Assembly (NCBI RefSeq): GCF_010015445.1
Contig: NC_053133.1
Coordinates: forward strand, 7,610,309-7,674,308
Direction of reading: 5' to 3'
DNA: 64,000 nucleotides
Origin: Perca fluviatilis
Taxonomy: Eukaryota; Chordata; Actinopteri; Perciformes; Percidae
Shown: piece by piece, positions 1-10,736 of the stretch
Layout: each line of letters starts with the position of its first letter
Position numbering within the stretch: the stretch's first letter is position 1
Position numbers and translations under genes: made by a program
Notes under the pieces: generated by a model
What the model was told of the DNA's origin: nothing
Database searches by the model: none
The model's input: the letters and a program-made list of their open reading frames with translations, nothing else

Positions 1-775
1 TTCATCCAACTCTTTGAATGAGAAGCTTAAATCATCATACAACTTAAATTGTTGCCTTTTTATTTAATAGGCGTAAATTATAACACACGCAGTGATATGC
101 ACTGTGTGAAACCATGAAAAACATCTGCACAAAAGTAAAATATTAAAGCAAATACTGGTAATGCATAAAAAGTCCTGTAAGACCAGAATGACACCAATTT
201 TATTAAGAAAGTTGATTTTGCAGGTACAGTTAAGAATTAGTGTATTTAATATTTACCAAAAAAAAGACAAACGTGTCTTATGTATATACTGTAAACCCAG
301 ATTTACACTGATATAAAGATACTCACAAATATCAATTTAACCAAATTCAGTTTAGCTTGCTTCAGCAGTTTTCAAGCACACACAAAGAGACACACACAGT
401 TGCATATGTGTCAGCTGATTTAGAATTTACACCCCTCTAGAGGCTGGTCTAGTGTTAGCCATTTTACATGGCTCATCCATGCTGTTAGCGAGGCCAGTCC
501 TGTGTAGCCCGGGTCCTGTCCTCAGGGGAAGACACCATCAGGATAAAGCTGTACCTGAGTACTGCTGTGGCAGATGTGAAGAAAATGGCACGGTAATGAT
601 AACTGATGAAGCAGAGGTCGCTAACCTAAAGCTATGGCCATCATCTTGGCTTTAAATATGTCTATATTATTTTACTTAACTTAGACCTTCATTTCGACAT
701 AGTAGCCCCATTGACAGTTGGATATCCTATTGTCAAGGCGGACCTGAAGGCTGCAAAAACTCCAAACCATGAGCA
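1..775. other. Unassigned AT-rich sequence, no gene seen
   Basis: I see no coding region, RNA gene or recognisable repeat. A 67-codon open frame at 452-655 has no recognisable domain and no splice-site context. It is probably accidental. Confidence 0.5.
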
Positions 776-888
776 TATAGCTTGAAGCAATAGTGCTTAG
801 TTTCTGTCTCCCCCATTAAAATTCTAAGTAATGACAACAACACTGTCGGCACGTCCACATGATACAAGCCTTCTGTGATCGCGCACCA
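776..888 (-). mobile_element. Fragment of a TTAA-type MITE (family A, copy 1)
   Basis: This matches, in reverse orientation, the segment at about 38045-38156. Shared blocks include TTAGTTTCTGTCTCCCCCAT-like sequence, then TCTAAGTAATGACAACAACA, then CATGATACAAGCCTT. In the second copy the block ends at a TTAA, as expected for piggyBac- or Kolobok-type non-autonomous elements. This copy is truncated at about 888 and has a small internal change near 785-795. Family-level naming is inference; the shared sequence is seen directly. Confidence 0.6.
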
Positions 889-1320
889 ACATTTGCTAAG
901 GTACGACTAAACACAAACTACAGCTGAGAAAAATAAAATGACCATCTGTTCCTCAATTAATCCACATATTTTTATTGGAGGAAAATGAAACCCCTACTCT
1001 GTTCCCAATGAAGACTTCATTTTCCATCCTTTCTGTGCAGAACTTATGTAGACCAAAAAAAAAAAGGTTTATTTACAATATGTTCAAGCCAATGACGCTT
1101 TTGCTTCTAGAAGCCTTTCACATCTATCTCAGTCCACTGTAATAGCATTCTGGCATGTGCAACTTGTATTTCTTGGACTCTTATATAATGTAGACTAATA
1201 GGTTTAACATGATGACATGTCGGTGCAGACAAAAGCCTTTGGTTTGAACAGCATAACCCCATATCAGTCACATCAGCATGATTACTGTATTCAATCCATT
1301 TGCAACTGGCTTATGACAAA

Positions 1321-1665
1321 TTGATGCAGCCAGGAGCGTATCCGTGTCCCTAGGGTTGTATGTTCCCTATGTTCCCAGCTCAATATCACCTTAATATGAC
1401 ACATTAAGGAGACCTTACATTGGGTCTTTTATGTTCTAAGCAATGTTTTTTTTCCATAGGTCAAATGTTCAACGTATGTTGTGAGATTTCCACAATGGCT
1501 GACTGATTTCTTACCATTTTATCATTAAAACTGCATTTGAAACATCTATATCCCTTTGTTCTTTTGCAATTTGAACAGTGAAGATATCCCTTACCAATCT
1601 CTTAAAATGAAAACCCTAGAAATATAGGACCCTGGGAACATAAGGATGACCCCGATGCAGCTTAA
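1321..1665. repeat. Possible decayed repeat with TGTTCCC motifs
   Basis: Both edges carry short related words. At 1345-1380 there are CCCTAGGGTTGTATGTTCCC-like units. On the opposite strand at 1605-1645 there are ATGTTCCCAGGGTCCTAT-like units. This resembles an old inverted-repeat element, but the arms match poorly and no target duplication is visible. The sequence between is featureless. Confidence 0.3.
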
Positions 1666-1675
1666 GAAGACCTGA

Positions 1676-2172
1676 AGATCAGCTGCTCACAGCTCAATCA
1701 AGGAGAGTACTTACAGGTGTGCCTGATTAGATCCTCTCAGCAGGGAGGGGCTGGGCACTCACTAAGGTGTAGAACAATAGGTATAGTTTTGCAGTGAACT
1801 AGATTTTTTATAATAGTTGTGCTTATTGTTATGGGTGCCCATACATACCGTATATATAAATAGTATGTCAGAAGTAAGTGATCTAAATCTAAATGTATTT
1901 TCTGGAGCCAGCGTGTTAATGTTGCTTTTTCAGTTTAGCTCCCCCTATGCTTACCTGTGCCGGTGGTAGGTTCCACTGAGATGATGGGTTGGCAGCTTGC
2001 TGTGAGGTTGCAGTTTTATTTGTTAGATGTTATTTTAAGTATTTAATTTCTTACACGCCGTAATTTGGTACTTCCTGTCTGGCTTCTTCAAAATCCCTGC
2101 ATAAAAGTTTCAAGTGCCCCACCACTTCATCGGCCTTTGCATGAGGTGGTGGTTTGAGATGCTGTTTGTAAC
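1676..2172 (+). repeat. Interspersed repeat R1, copy 1
   Basis: This is collinear with 57961-58575 in the same orientation. Three blocks match closely. The first runs from 1676 for about 85 bp and contains GGAGAGTACTTACAGGTGTG. The second, at about 1900-2025, contains GTGTTAATGTTGCTTTTTCA. The third, at about 2075-2165, contains GGCTTCTTCAAAATCCCTG. Between the blocks the copies differ by small indels. A TATA-like stretch (TATATATAAATAG) lies near 1850. Size and layout would fit a solo LTR or a non-autonomous DNA element. I see no clear terminal motif or target duplication, so the class is unresolved. Confidence 0.75.
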
Positions 2173-2237
2173 ATTTAAAGCCACTATGTGGCTATTTGCA
2201 GCTGCATAACTCATAACATTCCTATCACCCTACGCCA

Positions 2238-2384
2238 TACTTTGTGTTTAGTGCTAATACACAAACTACAGCATGCTAACATGCTAAACATCAGCATGTG
2301 CATGCTGACATTGGCATTTAGCTCAAAGCACCACTGTGCCTGAGTGGTGAGTCACAGAGCTGCTAGCATAGCTGTAGACTCTTG
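2238..2384 (+). repeat. Teleost GCTAACATGC-rich repeat, copy 1
   Basis: This shares an ordered series of words with 45715-45900: GTGTTTAGTGCTAAT, TAAACATCAGCATGT, GCATTTAGCT, CTGTGCCT, GAGCTGCT and GAGACTCTT-like ends. Both are in the same orientation. The pattern is familiar from many fish genomes, but I cannot assign the transposon class. Confidence 0.6.
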
Positions 2385-5300
2385 TTGATACTACCAATGG
2401 TGGGCACCAGAGTCAGAAATGTTCCAGTTCTACCAGCAGTGGTTGTAACATTAGTAAATCATTAGTACATGTTTTTTTTTTCTATTCAAATCCTGCAGGA
2501 CTCAAGAATGAATTGCTTTAGGGCACAATTCAGGAGCCAGAGTCACTTCGCTAGCAAAAAATTACTGCAAATTGAGCAACCTTTGACATCTCAGATACAA
2601 CTTCTCTATTACATTTGTTTAAAAAAAAAAAAAAATGTGTCAACTTCACAACATAATTAGGTTACATGGAGCACCTTTAAAACTATGCTCCACATAGTCT
2701 TCCCCACAAGCTTTGACATCTTCCACTGTATATGTCCGTCTATTTCCATCTCCCTCCCTGCCTTCGTCTTACTCCACATCCCTACTAATTATCCCTCAGC
2801 AGTGAGACAGTGTTGTGTTTAGTGACATGCCGAGGCAGGCCTAGTCTGGCTGACTGGTGGCTCTGACAGCCTGTCACATGCATAATACACACATATGCAC
2901 ACTCACTGAGTTACTGTGATGGCAGATAGTGGCTGGAGTCCTGGCATCCAACCTGCAACCTCACTCCCCTACTGAAACCGCCCCTCCACAACTACTAACA
3001 TATACCCCCTTTGCGCCCAATGACCAAACCACACATGCTTTTAAATGAGTTCCCTGGCAATATGCTGCTGTGCTGCTGTGCTGCTGTCTCCGTGCCTGCA
3101 TCTGTTTGTCTCCGTCTCTCTGCCCTGCTCTCTTTCTCTCTCTGCTACTAATGAGGGGTTCTTAGTGGCTGTCAGTGCAGCCTGCAGATGCTGCAGGTTC
3201 TAATGGAAAGTCAAAAAGATGCAACCTGAGGAGCAGGGGAAGCTCTCCAGGTCTGGGAGTCAGCAGGGTTTAGGTTAATTGTACGAATAAAATATAGCAC
3301 ACGTAACAAATGTAATTTGTCATCATTTGATAAAGAAGGATCTTTTCTTACGTCTATGTGGGCTCATGTGAGTCTGTGTATGTGATGATGTGGAATGGTT
3401 GTCAGACAGCAGTGTGTGTAGCTGCTGGGTTCTCCCTGATTGCTGCCTCACTAGCTGACATGTTTCCCTCTACCTGCTGAGACAGGCCCCGCTGACAGAG
3501 ATACTGAGAGATCATTAGTGTAAGCCCCCCTTGACATGGCCGTCTGAACAAGAACCCCCCTCCCCCTCCGCCCCCCTTAACACCTCCTCACCTCTCCCGC
3601 TGCTTCACTGCCTCCAGTTTTGTTCAGTCTCCCCACACCCCCATCTCATAATGTTCTCCCTGTTACTATTGTTGCCCCCTGACAACTGTCTGGTCATATC
3701 TTGCCTCTGCCTGCCCATCTAGCCACAACTATTGGTTGCTAAAAGGACTTCTACACTACTTTTTACATTAAATCGTAATTGTAAAACTGCTGTGAATCAG
3801 AAATTGAAAAAGCTAAATGTCTAGTAGCTTAAAGATAAGGATAAGGCTAAAGCTAACTCATACAAAAAACAAAACAAAAAATCCAAATCAGATTGTAGGA
3901 GCAAAAACACATGTATCACCAGAATAGGCCAGTACAATTTTTTTAAGTTTTACAGATCACTGACAGTCACATAATGTGATGTTAAAGGTTGAGATATCCT
4001 GAGTCTTCTGGCCTCAGCACTCTGTAGTTCCCTCGGCTCGACATTTAGGACAACACAAAAATACCCTTGAAGATACAAACCGGACGCTTAATAATGTGTT
4101 GTTGTTTTTTTCCCCATATATTTTATTGGATACAGCGTTCAAACAATATTTGCAACATAGTACAATATAAGTCTCCATTTTGTGTTTTCAGAATGAACAA
4201 TTCTTCAAAACAAATGTCCTTTTGTCCCCCCTGGTAAAAACAAATAAAGTTTTGACTTCTAACCTACAGGATACTGGCCAAATCAACTAACGTACGGACT
4301 GCTTAGGTCAGATGGAACAAGGGGATAATGTAAATGTGTTCTTAGCGCACATCACTAGACATTTTTTCATTTCAAAAAGCCTCTGCAAATACTACTGCAC
4401 AGCTAGATATCACAAGGGGTAACTCGTAAAATATCTGTCTCTGTGATTTGGGTTAACCTACACGTTAAAAGCAGATATGCAGCTCTTGGTTAGTCTATAA
4501 TGATTAAGAAAACAATATTTTCAGAGAAGAGAAATCCCCATTTACTAACATGGTCCTAATCCCAATAAGATGTCTGTGGATTTAACTTTCTTCATATGTT
4601 TCATTAAAACACTATAAAATACTGAGTAGTTGCAGCATGTTATAAAAGAGCTGTTTGATCAGTGCACACTACTAAAGGAATTCTATATATCTACCCACAT
4701 GCACACTGATGATGAGATTTCAGCCATTGTAAGATGAAAAAGTGATACATTTCCTACAACTAATCCCCCCATGGTGGGTATGATGTTCATAATCTTTGCT
4801 AATTAAAGATAATGCTGTGTCTGTCTGACATCATTGGGTCCATAAAAGTAAAAAATAGTCATTTAAGGATGTGAATAAAAATTAATTAGCTAGAGGAAGA
4901 TCAGTGGACTCACAATGAAAAGACAGATAGAGATTTTAAGTGCGCGTGCTTGTGTTTGTATCGTTAATAAAGCGAGGTTTAAGCATGTGGATCAAGGCAC
5001 ACTCTGTGCTCCATGAAACCCAGTCCAGACTCTTTTAAACAGCATGACCTCATAAACCACAAAGACCAGTTTAACTGTCCAACAAAAGCAATGAAGCTTC
5101 CATAAACATTATCAGGGCCTGTTACAGCAGGCTAATAGCGAGCACTTGGAAGAAAAAAATCATGTAAAAAGATCTCACACAGCAAGCCAGCACAATAAGT
5201 TAGCAAACTCTCAGCTTGCCACATTCAATTATAAATCTTCATACAGTCCCACAAGATCATGATTTGATGAGCCCAACAAATCATGGCACATGGTCCAGGT

Positions 5301-5930
5301 TTTTTTTAGATTTTATGAGGGTAAAATTAGATCATTCATCAGGCTCAGAAATGAGGATGTTATGCCTCTTTGAACGCTGCCCAACATGAAACCGAAAATA
5401 TTAGATGATTAGATGAGCTTGAATATTAAAACCGCTTTACTTCCCTGATTACGACATTACAATGGTTATGCAATTGCTATTTCACACGTTCCTGCCTCCA
5501 TATCAAATTGACCTTGGAGAATAAACAAGGTTTTCTGTAAACATGAATCATGACTACATTAAACATTTAAGGTCAACAACTTAGCGTATTATGAAAGCAG
5601 TTCATACATCGAAGGGCATTCAACATTAATATAGCCCTTTCAATAAATATAATGCTATTACTATAATGAACATAATAGGATTTTCTAGTGACTTTGTTGT
5701 ACTCAATAGTATGTTTTAAACGATTATTCCATGAATTCAGTATTGCACTTCTATAAGTATTAGACTAGACTAGTATTAGAGTGCAGTTTCCAATAACCTA
5801 TGCATGCCTCTGAGTGTTAAGAATTTGATCATTTCTAAACATAACTGAACAGATAAAGAGATAAGTAATGTAACATTTGTATGATTTGTTTTTAAATACT
5901 CAGACATGTTTTGTCATCTTATGACAGTTT
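2385..5930. other. Unassigned intergenic sequence
   Basis: No supported gene lies here. Visible items are a short run ending at a TTTAAA near 2670-2683, a (GCTGCTGT)3 minisatellite at 3064-3087, a pyrimidine-rich patch at 3085-3145 and a C-rich patch at 3545-3660. The segment near 4110-4260 (ending in an AATAAAG-like word) could be an old retrotransposon tail. I cannot show it. Confidence 0.4.
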
Positions 5931-5939
5931 AGTTCTACC

Positions 5940-5954
5940 CCACAAGGTGGCACT
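5940..5954 (+). promoter_or_regulatory. CTCF-like motif
   Basis: CCACAAGGTGGCACT fits the vertebrate CTCF core CCASYAGRKGGCRSY at 14 of 15 positions; the fifth base is A. Occupancy cannot be known from sequence. The motif may have come from a repeat. Confidence 0.35.
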
Positions 5955-6694
5955 GTCAGTCAAATAAAGCTCAGTACATGAGACAGCAGCTCACAGTGGA
6001 GTGAAGAGTCGGTGCATATTATGACATGTCAATCATGATGAGTAACATTTTGATGCAGTAATATGAATGAGTCTAATGGACAGGAATCAGGTCCCACAGA
6101 TCTGAGGCGGATCATCTCCCTGTTGATATGTATTCCATAATTTGTAAAGGTTAGTAGTGTACAGTGTTGGCTTGGAAAATTAATTAGACCTCAAGAGCCA
6201 TGTCAGTGCCAGTACAGTGGCATTCAGCGTATGCAGTGGAGCTCCAGAAGGTTCCATGTGGGATCGGCTATTTGACGTTTCGCTGAGGCTTAGAGGTCTG
6301 GCCGCTGTTCAAGACACAGAATATGTATATCACCACCAGAATTTGGTGCATTGCTGGACAATGACTTCCCCATTCCTCTGCAGGGGAACAGAAGACTGGA
6401 TCTTTTCTCTGAAATCCGTTCCATTCTGCCCCTCTTGGACAACCAGCTAAATTGATGTGCCCCAGCCAGTCAAACAAGCAGACAAGCAGGTTGTACTGGA
6501 GTAGAGTGGGCCACATGCTGCTAGGAGCCTCGGCTTTGAATTTTTACAGTGGCTTCTCTGAAAGGCTGGTGTTGTAATAGTGAGGTATACACCGTGCAGG
6601 ATTTGTATTAGTTTAGTGCAACAACATGCAGGGTCAGGGATAATGATATACTGCGTAGACCGTGCCTAATATCTAACTATGTTATCTAACTATA

Positions 6695-7065
6695 TCTACT
6701 ATCTAAGATAAGATAAGCCTTTATTGTCTCCTATAGGAGAAATTCATCGCGGGCAGTCGAGAACAAAAACAGCAACACGCACATAAACACAAAATAAACA
6801 TACAGTAAACATGCATAAAACATAAGAATACATTATCTCATCCAAATGCGTTCAATAAACATTTGATAAACCTCACACAAGACCCCCACCACCTTCCCCC
6901 ACACTCACAGAAGAAAGAGAACCCACTGCACATCCTCCCCCTCATATTGCACTTAATTCTACCCAGATTTCACATTAAATCATGCTGGGATCAATACCTT
7001 ATGTATTGCACAATGCCCAAATGCACTGTATTGCACATTAAACACGGGAACATTCACCTCTGATC
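6695..7065 (-). mobile_element. LINE 3' UTR fragment
   Basis: On the minus strand this reads as a retrotransposon 3' end. It has repeated TGTGCAATAC and TGCAATA words at 6930-7040, then a T-rich stretch with GTTTATTTTGTGTTTATG. It closes with an AATAAAGGCTTATCTTATCT tail whose last unit (TTATC) is repeated. Such short tandem tails are typical of CR1/L2/Rex1-group LINEs in fish. No reverse transcriptase coding remains. The plus-strand open frame at 6863-7063 is accidental. Confidence 0.6.
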
Positions 7066-9260
7066 ATAATATTTTTTCTGTACGCTGACGCTGAATAAAG
7101 CTGCTCTTTCTGTAAGAAATATTCAAATATTCCTCCCATACATCTGTCCCTTTGGCTCATTTAACCATTACAGATTGCTTTTAGTGAGACAAGATAAGGA
7201 GGGAAAACAAACAAAAATGTCTGACCAGTCATTGTTTAACTCATGAATGACATTTGTTTAAATCAGATTGCTGGAAGACATTTACATAGTGAAGGAAATT
7301 GCCGGGAAATGTCACAAAGTATTAAAGGGTTTTGATAGGGCACTGCGAAATGCTGCTTTTTTGTACTCCCTGGCATTTTGGCATTTTGAGGCTTGAAAGT
7401 CAAATGGATTTCATTGATTTGTCTGCATGCTGGATGTTCCCCAGCAGCTCTGCTCGAAATAGTGACTCTTACTGTTGCTTCTGCCAAACGGGCTTTTTGT
7501 GACGTCAGAAAAGAGTGGAAGGCTGTCTGCTTCAGAAGGATCACACATGGAGCTGCTTTCATTCTCTCTCCTAAGAACTAACGAGTTTATACCAAAACAG
7601 ACTTCTTTCTGGTTATGAAATTCACATCTCAGGAGCCGTCGCAGAGGCACCAACGCTTTAGATCCATTAGGGGGCACTAGATTATAATGAAACCATTTGA
7701 AACTCAAGGTAGAAGCATAGAAAAAGATGCCAGTGGAGCTGTGCACCTTGTGGTTAGAATATAATTATACAAACCTGTGGCAAAGATCCAGAAATTGAAT
7801 ATCAAAGAAGATATTTCCAGTGTTTCAGTATTGGCCTTCATTTATTCCCTTTTTGAGCTCAATCAGCTGGAGTCTGTTGTTCAGAGTCTTTTTTGATTTG
7901 GCACTGCTCTGAGTATAATTGTACAGCTGAAATAAAAAAAGACCCCTGCTGGTTAGGTGTAGAGATATTTGAAAAGGCTATAAATTTCCCAGAACAGATT
8001 CCATTTAGTCACTAAAGATTTGTAAAACACCAGATTTTATCCTTCACACTTCATTATGCCTCCTACTGAAAGCACAGCATTGCTTGTAAAATATATATCT
8101 TGGCTAATGCCTGCTATGTACTAATTTGTCCAATTTGATATTTGGCAGATTTTGAGAAAAATTAGTTGAATTCTCAGGAAAAAAACAACAACCTCGCAGT
8201 TCTGACTGGATTTTGTTCTGTTTGTCCGGAGAGCGTCTGTGTGAATAATCTGATTCTTCCACAAAGAAAACAAAACGAAATGTCTCTAACAAAAGGAAGG
8301 GGATGTGACCTGGAGCACAATCCTCAGGTAGGATTTGACCCAATTGTCTGTGATGCATCTCCATTTAAATGCTATCTGACGTCTTTCTGTTTTACACTGT
8401 GACCATTAAAGTGGGATGAGGTCTGTGAGTAAATGTCTTCGCCGGACATCTCATCATTATTCCTACATTTATTAAATTAGGATGATTTATGGCTGGTTTG
8501 TATGGAGCACAGTATATTGCCTAAATGACTATTTAACTGAACTCAGGAATTTCATTAACTTCTGACCTCCCAATTACAGAGTGTATTGCATCAGTGCAGC
8601 CAGAGGAAGGAAACTGCTGGACTTGTTCATGACTTCAGAACAACTTCCTCTTATGGGACTCTATCTTTGGATGATGCGGTGCAATATTTCATACTATTAT
8701 TTTATGCTCTGTAGTGGCAAAGCCCAATAGTTCTGACTGAAAACATAAATCTTGAAAATAGTGTTTTCATTTTTTAAGTTTCCTAAAAAACTTGGCACTG
8801 TAGTAAACACTTGGCACTGCAGTTTTTTGCAAACATTCTCAAACGAAAGTAAATAGTGGATTTGTTGTGGACAAGTTTCAGACCACGAGTGAGTATTTAC
8901 AGCAGCAGGACAGTGCTGCCTAGAGGTCTTCATGGGTCCAAAATGTTGGACACGATCCGAAACAAACCAATGGAATACCTACCCGAACCCTCTGTGCATA
9001 AACTCATTTTCAAACAAAAGAGACTTGATCCTGGTGAAGACCGGGGCACAGTTGTAGCTAATCTGAACAGCCCCGGGGATAATTGAGACCAGATCCAAAA
9101 TGTGGTTGACCTGAACAGACCCTAAACCAGCGATACTGGCTGCCCTTGTCCTCTCTCAGTGCGGCCCGCGAATCAATTTCCAAATGTCAATAAATTGTTG
9201 GTTTCACAGGCGTTGGAAGCAAGTGGCCCTTTTGACCACATTCCAATTGTAACTATACTG
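7066..9260. other. Unassigned intergenic sequence
   Basis: Several short overlapping open frames (for example 7411-7746 on the minus strand) show no domain. From about 8930 on, a stretch with AAAATGTTGGAC and GACCGGGGCAC words may be repeat-derived and lead into the cluster at 9.3 kb. I see no gene. Confidence 0.4.
7664..7678 (+). promoter_or_regulatory. CTCF-like motif
   Basis: CCATTAGGGGGCACT matches the core CCASYAGRKGGCRSY at 14 of 15 positions, with T at the fourth base, and is followed by AG. This is among the best CTCF-like matches in the window and lies outside recognised repeats. Confidence 0.4.
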
Positions 9261-9264
9261 TCCA

Positions 9265-9292
9265 CCGTCAGAGGGCGCCGTTAGAGGGCGCT
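9265..9292 (+). promoter_or_regulatory. Two overlapping CTCF-like cores
   Basis: Two imperfect cores, CCGTCAGAGGGCGCC (9265-9279) and CCGTTAGAGGGCGCT (9278-9292), are spaced 13 bp apart and share two bases. Each fits about 13 of 15 consensus positions and contains AGAGGGCGC. They directly precede a repeat cluster, so they may be repeat-borne. Confidence 0.3.
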
Positions 9293-9308
9293 CCCTCAAA
9301 ATGTAAGA

Positions 9309-9513
9309 AAACCTCATTTGCGCTTGATGGTGTTTTTTGCCCCCAACTGCTCCTTCCAGGCAGTGCTGCGACCGCTGCCTTCAAGGCATCTAACCCTAAC
9401 CTTAACCTTAACCCTAACCCTAACCATAACCAGTGCCTCCCAACGGTGCCTTCCAGGCAGCGCTGCCTGGAAGGCGCCGTTGGGGGCAAAAAACACAGAT
9501 AAACCTCATTTGC
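9309..9513. mobile_element. Palindromic MITE-like unit with telomere-like core
   Basis: Two 18-bp perfect inverted arms (GTGTTTTTTGCCCCCAAC at 9330-9347, its complement at 9479-9496) enclose about 130 bp. Just inside are imperfect copies of CCTTCCAGGCAGYGCTGC, one forming a perfect 28-bp palindrome at 9448-9475. The core (9391-9431) is CCCTAA/CCTTAA repeats. Outside the arms a 13-bp direct repeat AAACCTCATTTGC occurs at 9309-9321 and 9501-9513. It could be a target duplication or part of the element. Superfamily is unknown. Confidence 0.6.
9391..9431 (+). repeat. Interstitial telomere-like repeats (CCCTAA variants)
   Basis: About seven units of TAACCC/TAACCT/TAACCA. Their position between the inverted arms of the 9309-9513 unit suggests they belong to a dispersed element rather than to a chromosome-fusion scar. 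Confidence 0.75.
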
Positions 9514-9536
9514 ATCGGCACACAGCGAAGAGCGAC

Positions 9537-9716
9537 ATGAGCGGCCAAAAAAAGAAAACTGGACCAAGAGAATCGTGTCTTCCAGGCAAGATGGGAAACA
9601 AGATTATATTTTTACGATATTCAAAGGCAAACCTTTGTGCCTGGAAACAAAATCAGCCATGAAGGATTTCAACTTGAGTCGCCACTACAACACCACGCAC
9701 AAAGACAAATAAGATA
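9537..9716 (+). pseudogene. Broken BED-type zinc-finger gene start (ZBED/GTF2IRD2-like, hAT-derived)
   Basis: From ATG 9537 the reading begins MSGQKKKTGPRE, a lysine-rich start usual for hAT-derived BED-finger proteins. About 25 codons later the frame is lost. The following bases in another frame read YSKANLCAW, where this family typically has a KGKPxC-like segment with the first zinc-binding cysteine. After a further shift the end reads MKDFNLSRHYNTTHKDK and then stops (TAA at 9710-9712). That HYxxxH-type end supplies the two histidines of a BED finger. At least two frameshifts and a stop make it non-functional. Only the N-terminal finger is present: no dimerisation domain or transposase core follows, and a LINE fragment starts about 60 bp downstream. 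The family assignment rests on recalled motif similarity, not a search. Confidence 0.55.
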
Positions 9717-9769
9717 TGTACACTGGAGCTGCCAGAGCCGCTATCGTCTCTGACCCCTAAAGGAAAAAA

Positions 9770-9868
9770 AACCTGACCGCAATGATCGAGAAGCACAATG
9801 ATCGAGTTTGCGGACGACACCACCCTCATTGGGCTCATCTGTGGTGGGTCCATCATGAGTCCATCTAC
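9770..9868 (+). pseudogene. LINE reverse-transcriptase fragment (5' part of split element)
   Basis: At about 9800-9835 the frame reads IEFADDTTLIGLI. This contains the FADD catalytic motif of non-LTR reverse transcriptase in the form typical of the CR1/L2/Rex1 group. A short duplication of ATGATCGAG lies just before it. The reading is cut at 9868 by the DNA element at 9869-10730 and resumes at 10737. The 5' side is lost: only about 30 residues of the RT palm remain. Confidence 0.7.
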
Positions 9869-10730
9869 CAGTCCTTCCAGAAAAACAAGTTTTTTTGTGA
9901 TTGTTGCGGGCAAAAATCCTTGATTATGCGGCACGTTATCTTAAAAAATGCGATGGAATATGCAGGATATTTATGCAATTTTATGCGATGAAATTGCGGG
10001 AACTTGCAAAAATTGCGGGAACTTGCAAAAATTGCGGGAACTTGCAAAAATTGCGGGAACTTGCAAAAATTGCGGGAACTTGCAAAAATTGCGGGAACTT
10101 TTTTGGTTTGATGAAAAAGAGAAGAAAAAGTGATTTCCCCCAACACCCTGCTTTTTTTAAACTTAATTTCCAAAAATAGTTTACAGATATTCAGTCATTG
10201 CAATAAGTAAACAAATAAGATACAAAAATATATACAAATAATATTAAAGTAAAAATAAAAGTAATAGTCTAAACAAAACAATTGTTAATAATATAGACAG
10301 CAGGAGCACTTAAACAAAGAAATTTGAGTAGACATCAGATATTAAGATAGGTTTCTTATTGGATACCAACTTAAGAGACTCAAAGTACATGTCAAATTGA
10401 ACCTCCAACACCTGCTTTTCGATGATGTTCACGTCTCGTAATTACGTCACTTCATAACATTCCCATGGCAACAGGGGAAAATGGCTGATCTTGTGTGAAG
10501 TAAACAACATTTTTTCAACTTTCTGCTAAGATATATGTGACTTTTTTGCAACGAAAATGCGGGGATTATGAAATCATGCAAGCACCGCATATTTTGCGCG
10601 GAAATCGGCAATTTATGCGGTGAAAGTGCAGCATATTTGAAAAAATGCGGCCCCCGCATGAATATGCGGACTTTGGCTGATTATGCATTGAATTATGCGA
10701 TCGCATAATCGCGTTTTTCTGGAGGGACTG
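9869..10730 (-). mobile_element. DNA transposon with CAGTCCYTCCAG ends and 6-bp TSD (family X, copy 1)
   Basis: The ends are CAGTCCTTCCAGAAAAAC (left) and, as reverse complement of the right end, CAGTCCCTCCAGAAAAAC, with one mismatch in 18. It is flanked by perfect 6-bp duplications ATCTAC (9863-9868 and 10731-10736). It sits inside a LINE coding region, so the empty site can be inferred. The left end continues TTTTTTTGTGATTGTTGCG, nearly identical to the right end of the element at 16600-17554 read in reverse. The two are therefore one family in opposite orientation. Subterminal sequence is rich in GCGAT, TGCGG and GCAT words, including a TATGCGATCGCATA palindrome near the right end. No transposase is recognisable in 862 bp, so it is non-autonomous or internally deleted. 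An unusual hAT subgroup, IS3EU or Dada are possibilities given the TSD length; none is proven. Confidence 0.85.
9993..10104 (+). repeat. 19-bp tandem repeat inside family X copy 1
   Basis: There are six near-perfect units of GCGGGAACTTGCAAAAATT, starting at 9996, 10015, 10034, 10053, 10072 and 10091; the last is partial. There is no spacer variation, so this is not a CRISPR array. Repeated subterminal motifs are common transposase-binding sites, but function here is inference. Confidence 0.95.
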
Positions 10731-10736
10731 ATCTAC

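Noticed and set aside
9391..9431. True telomere or chromosome-fusion scar
   Set aside because: The array is only about 41 bp, has variant units and lies inside an inverted-repeat element.
9993..10104. CRISPR-like array
   Set aside because: Units are contiguous 19-bp tandem copies with no unique spacers, inside a DNA transposon in a eukaryotic genome.
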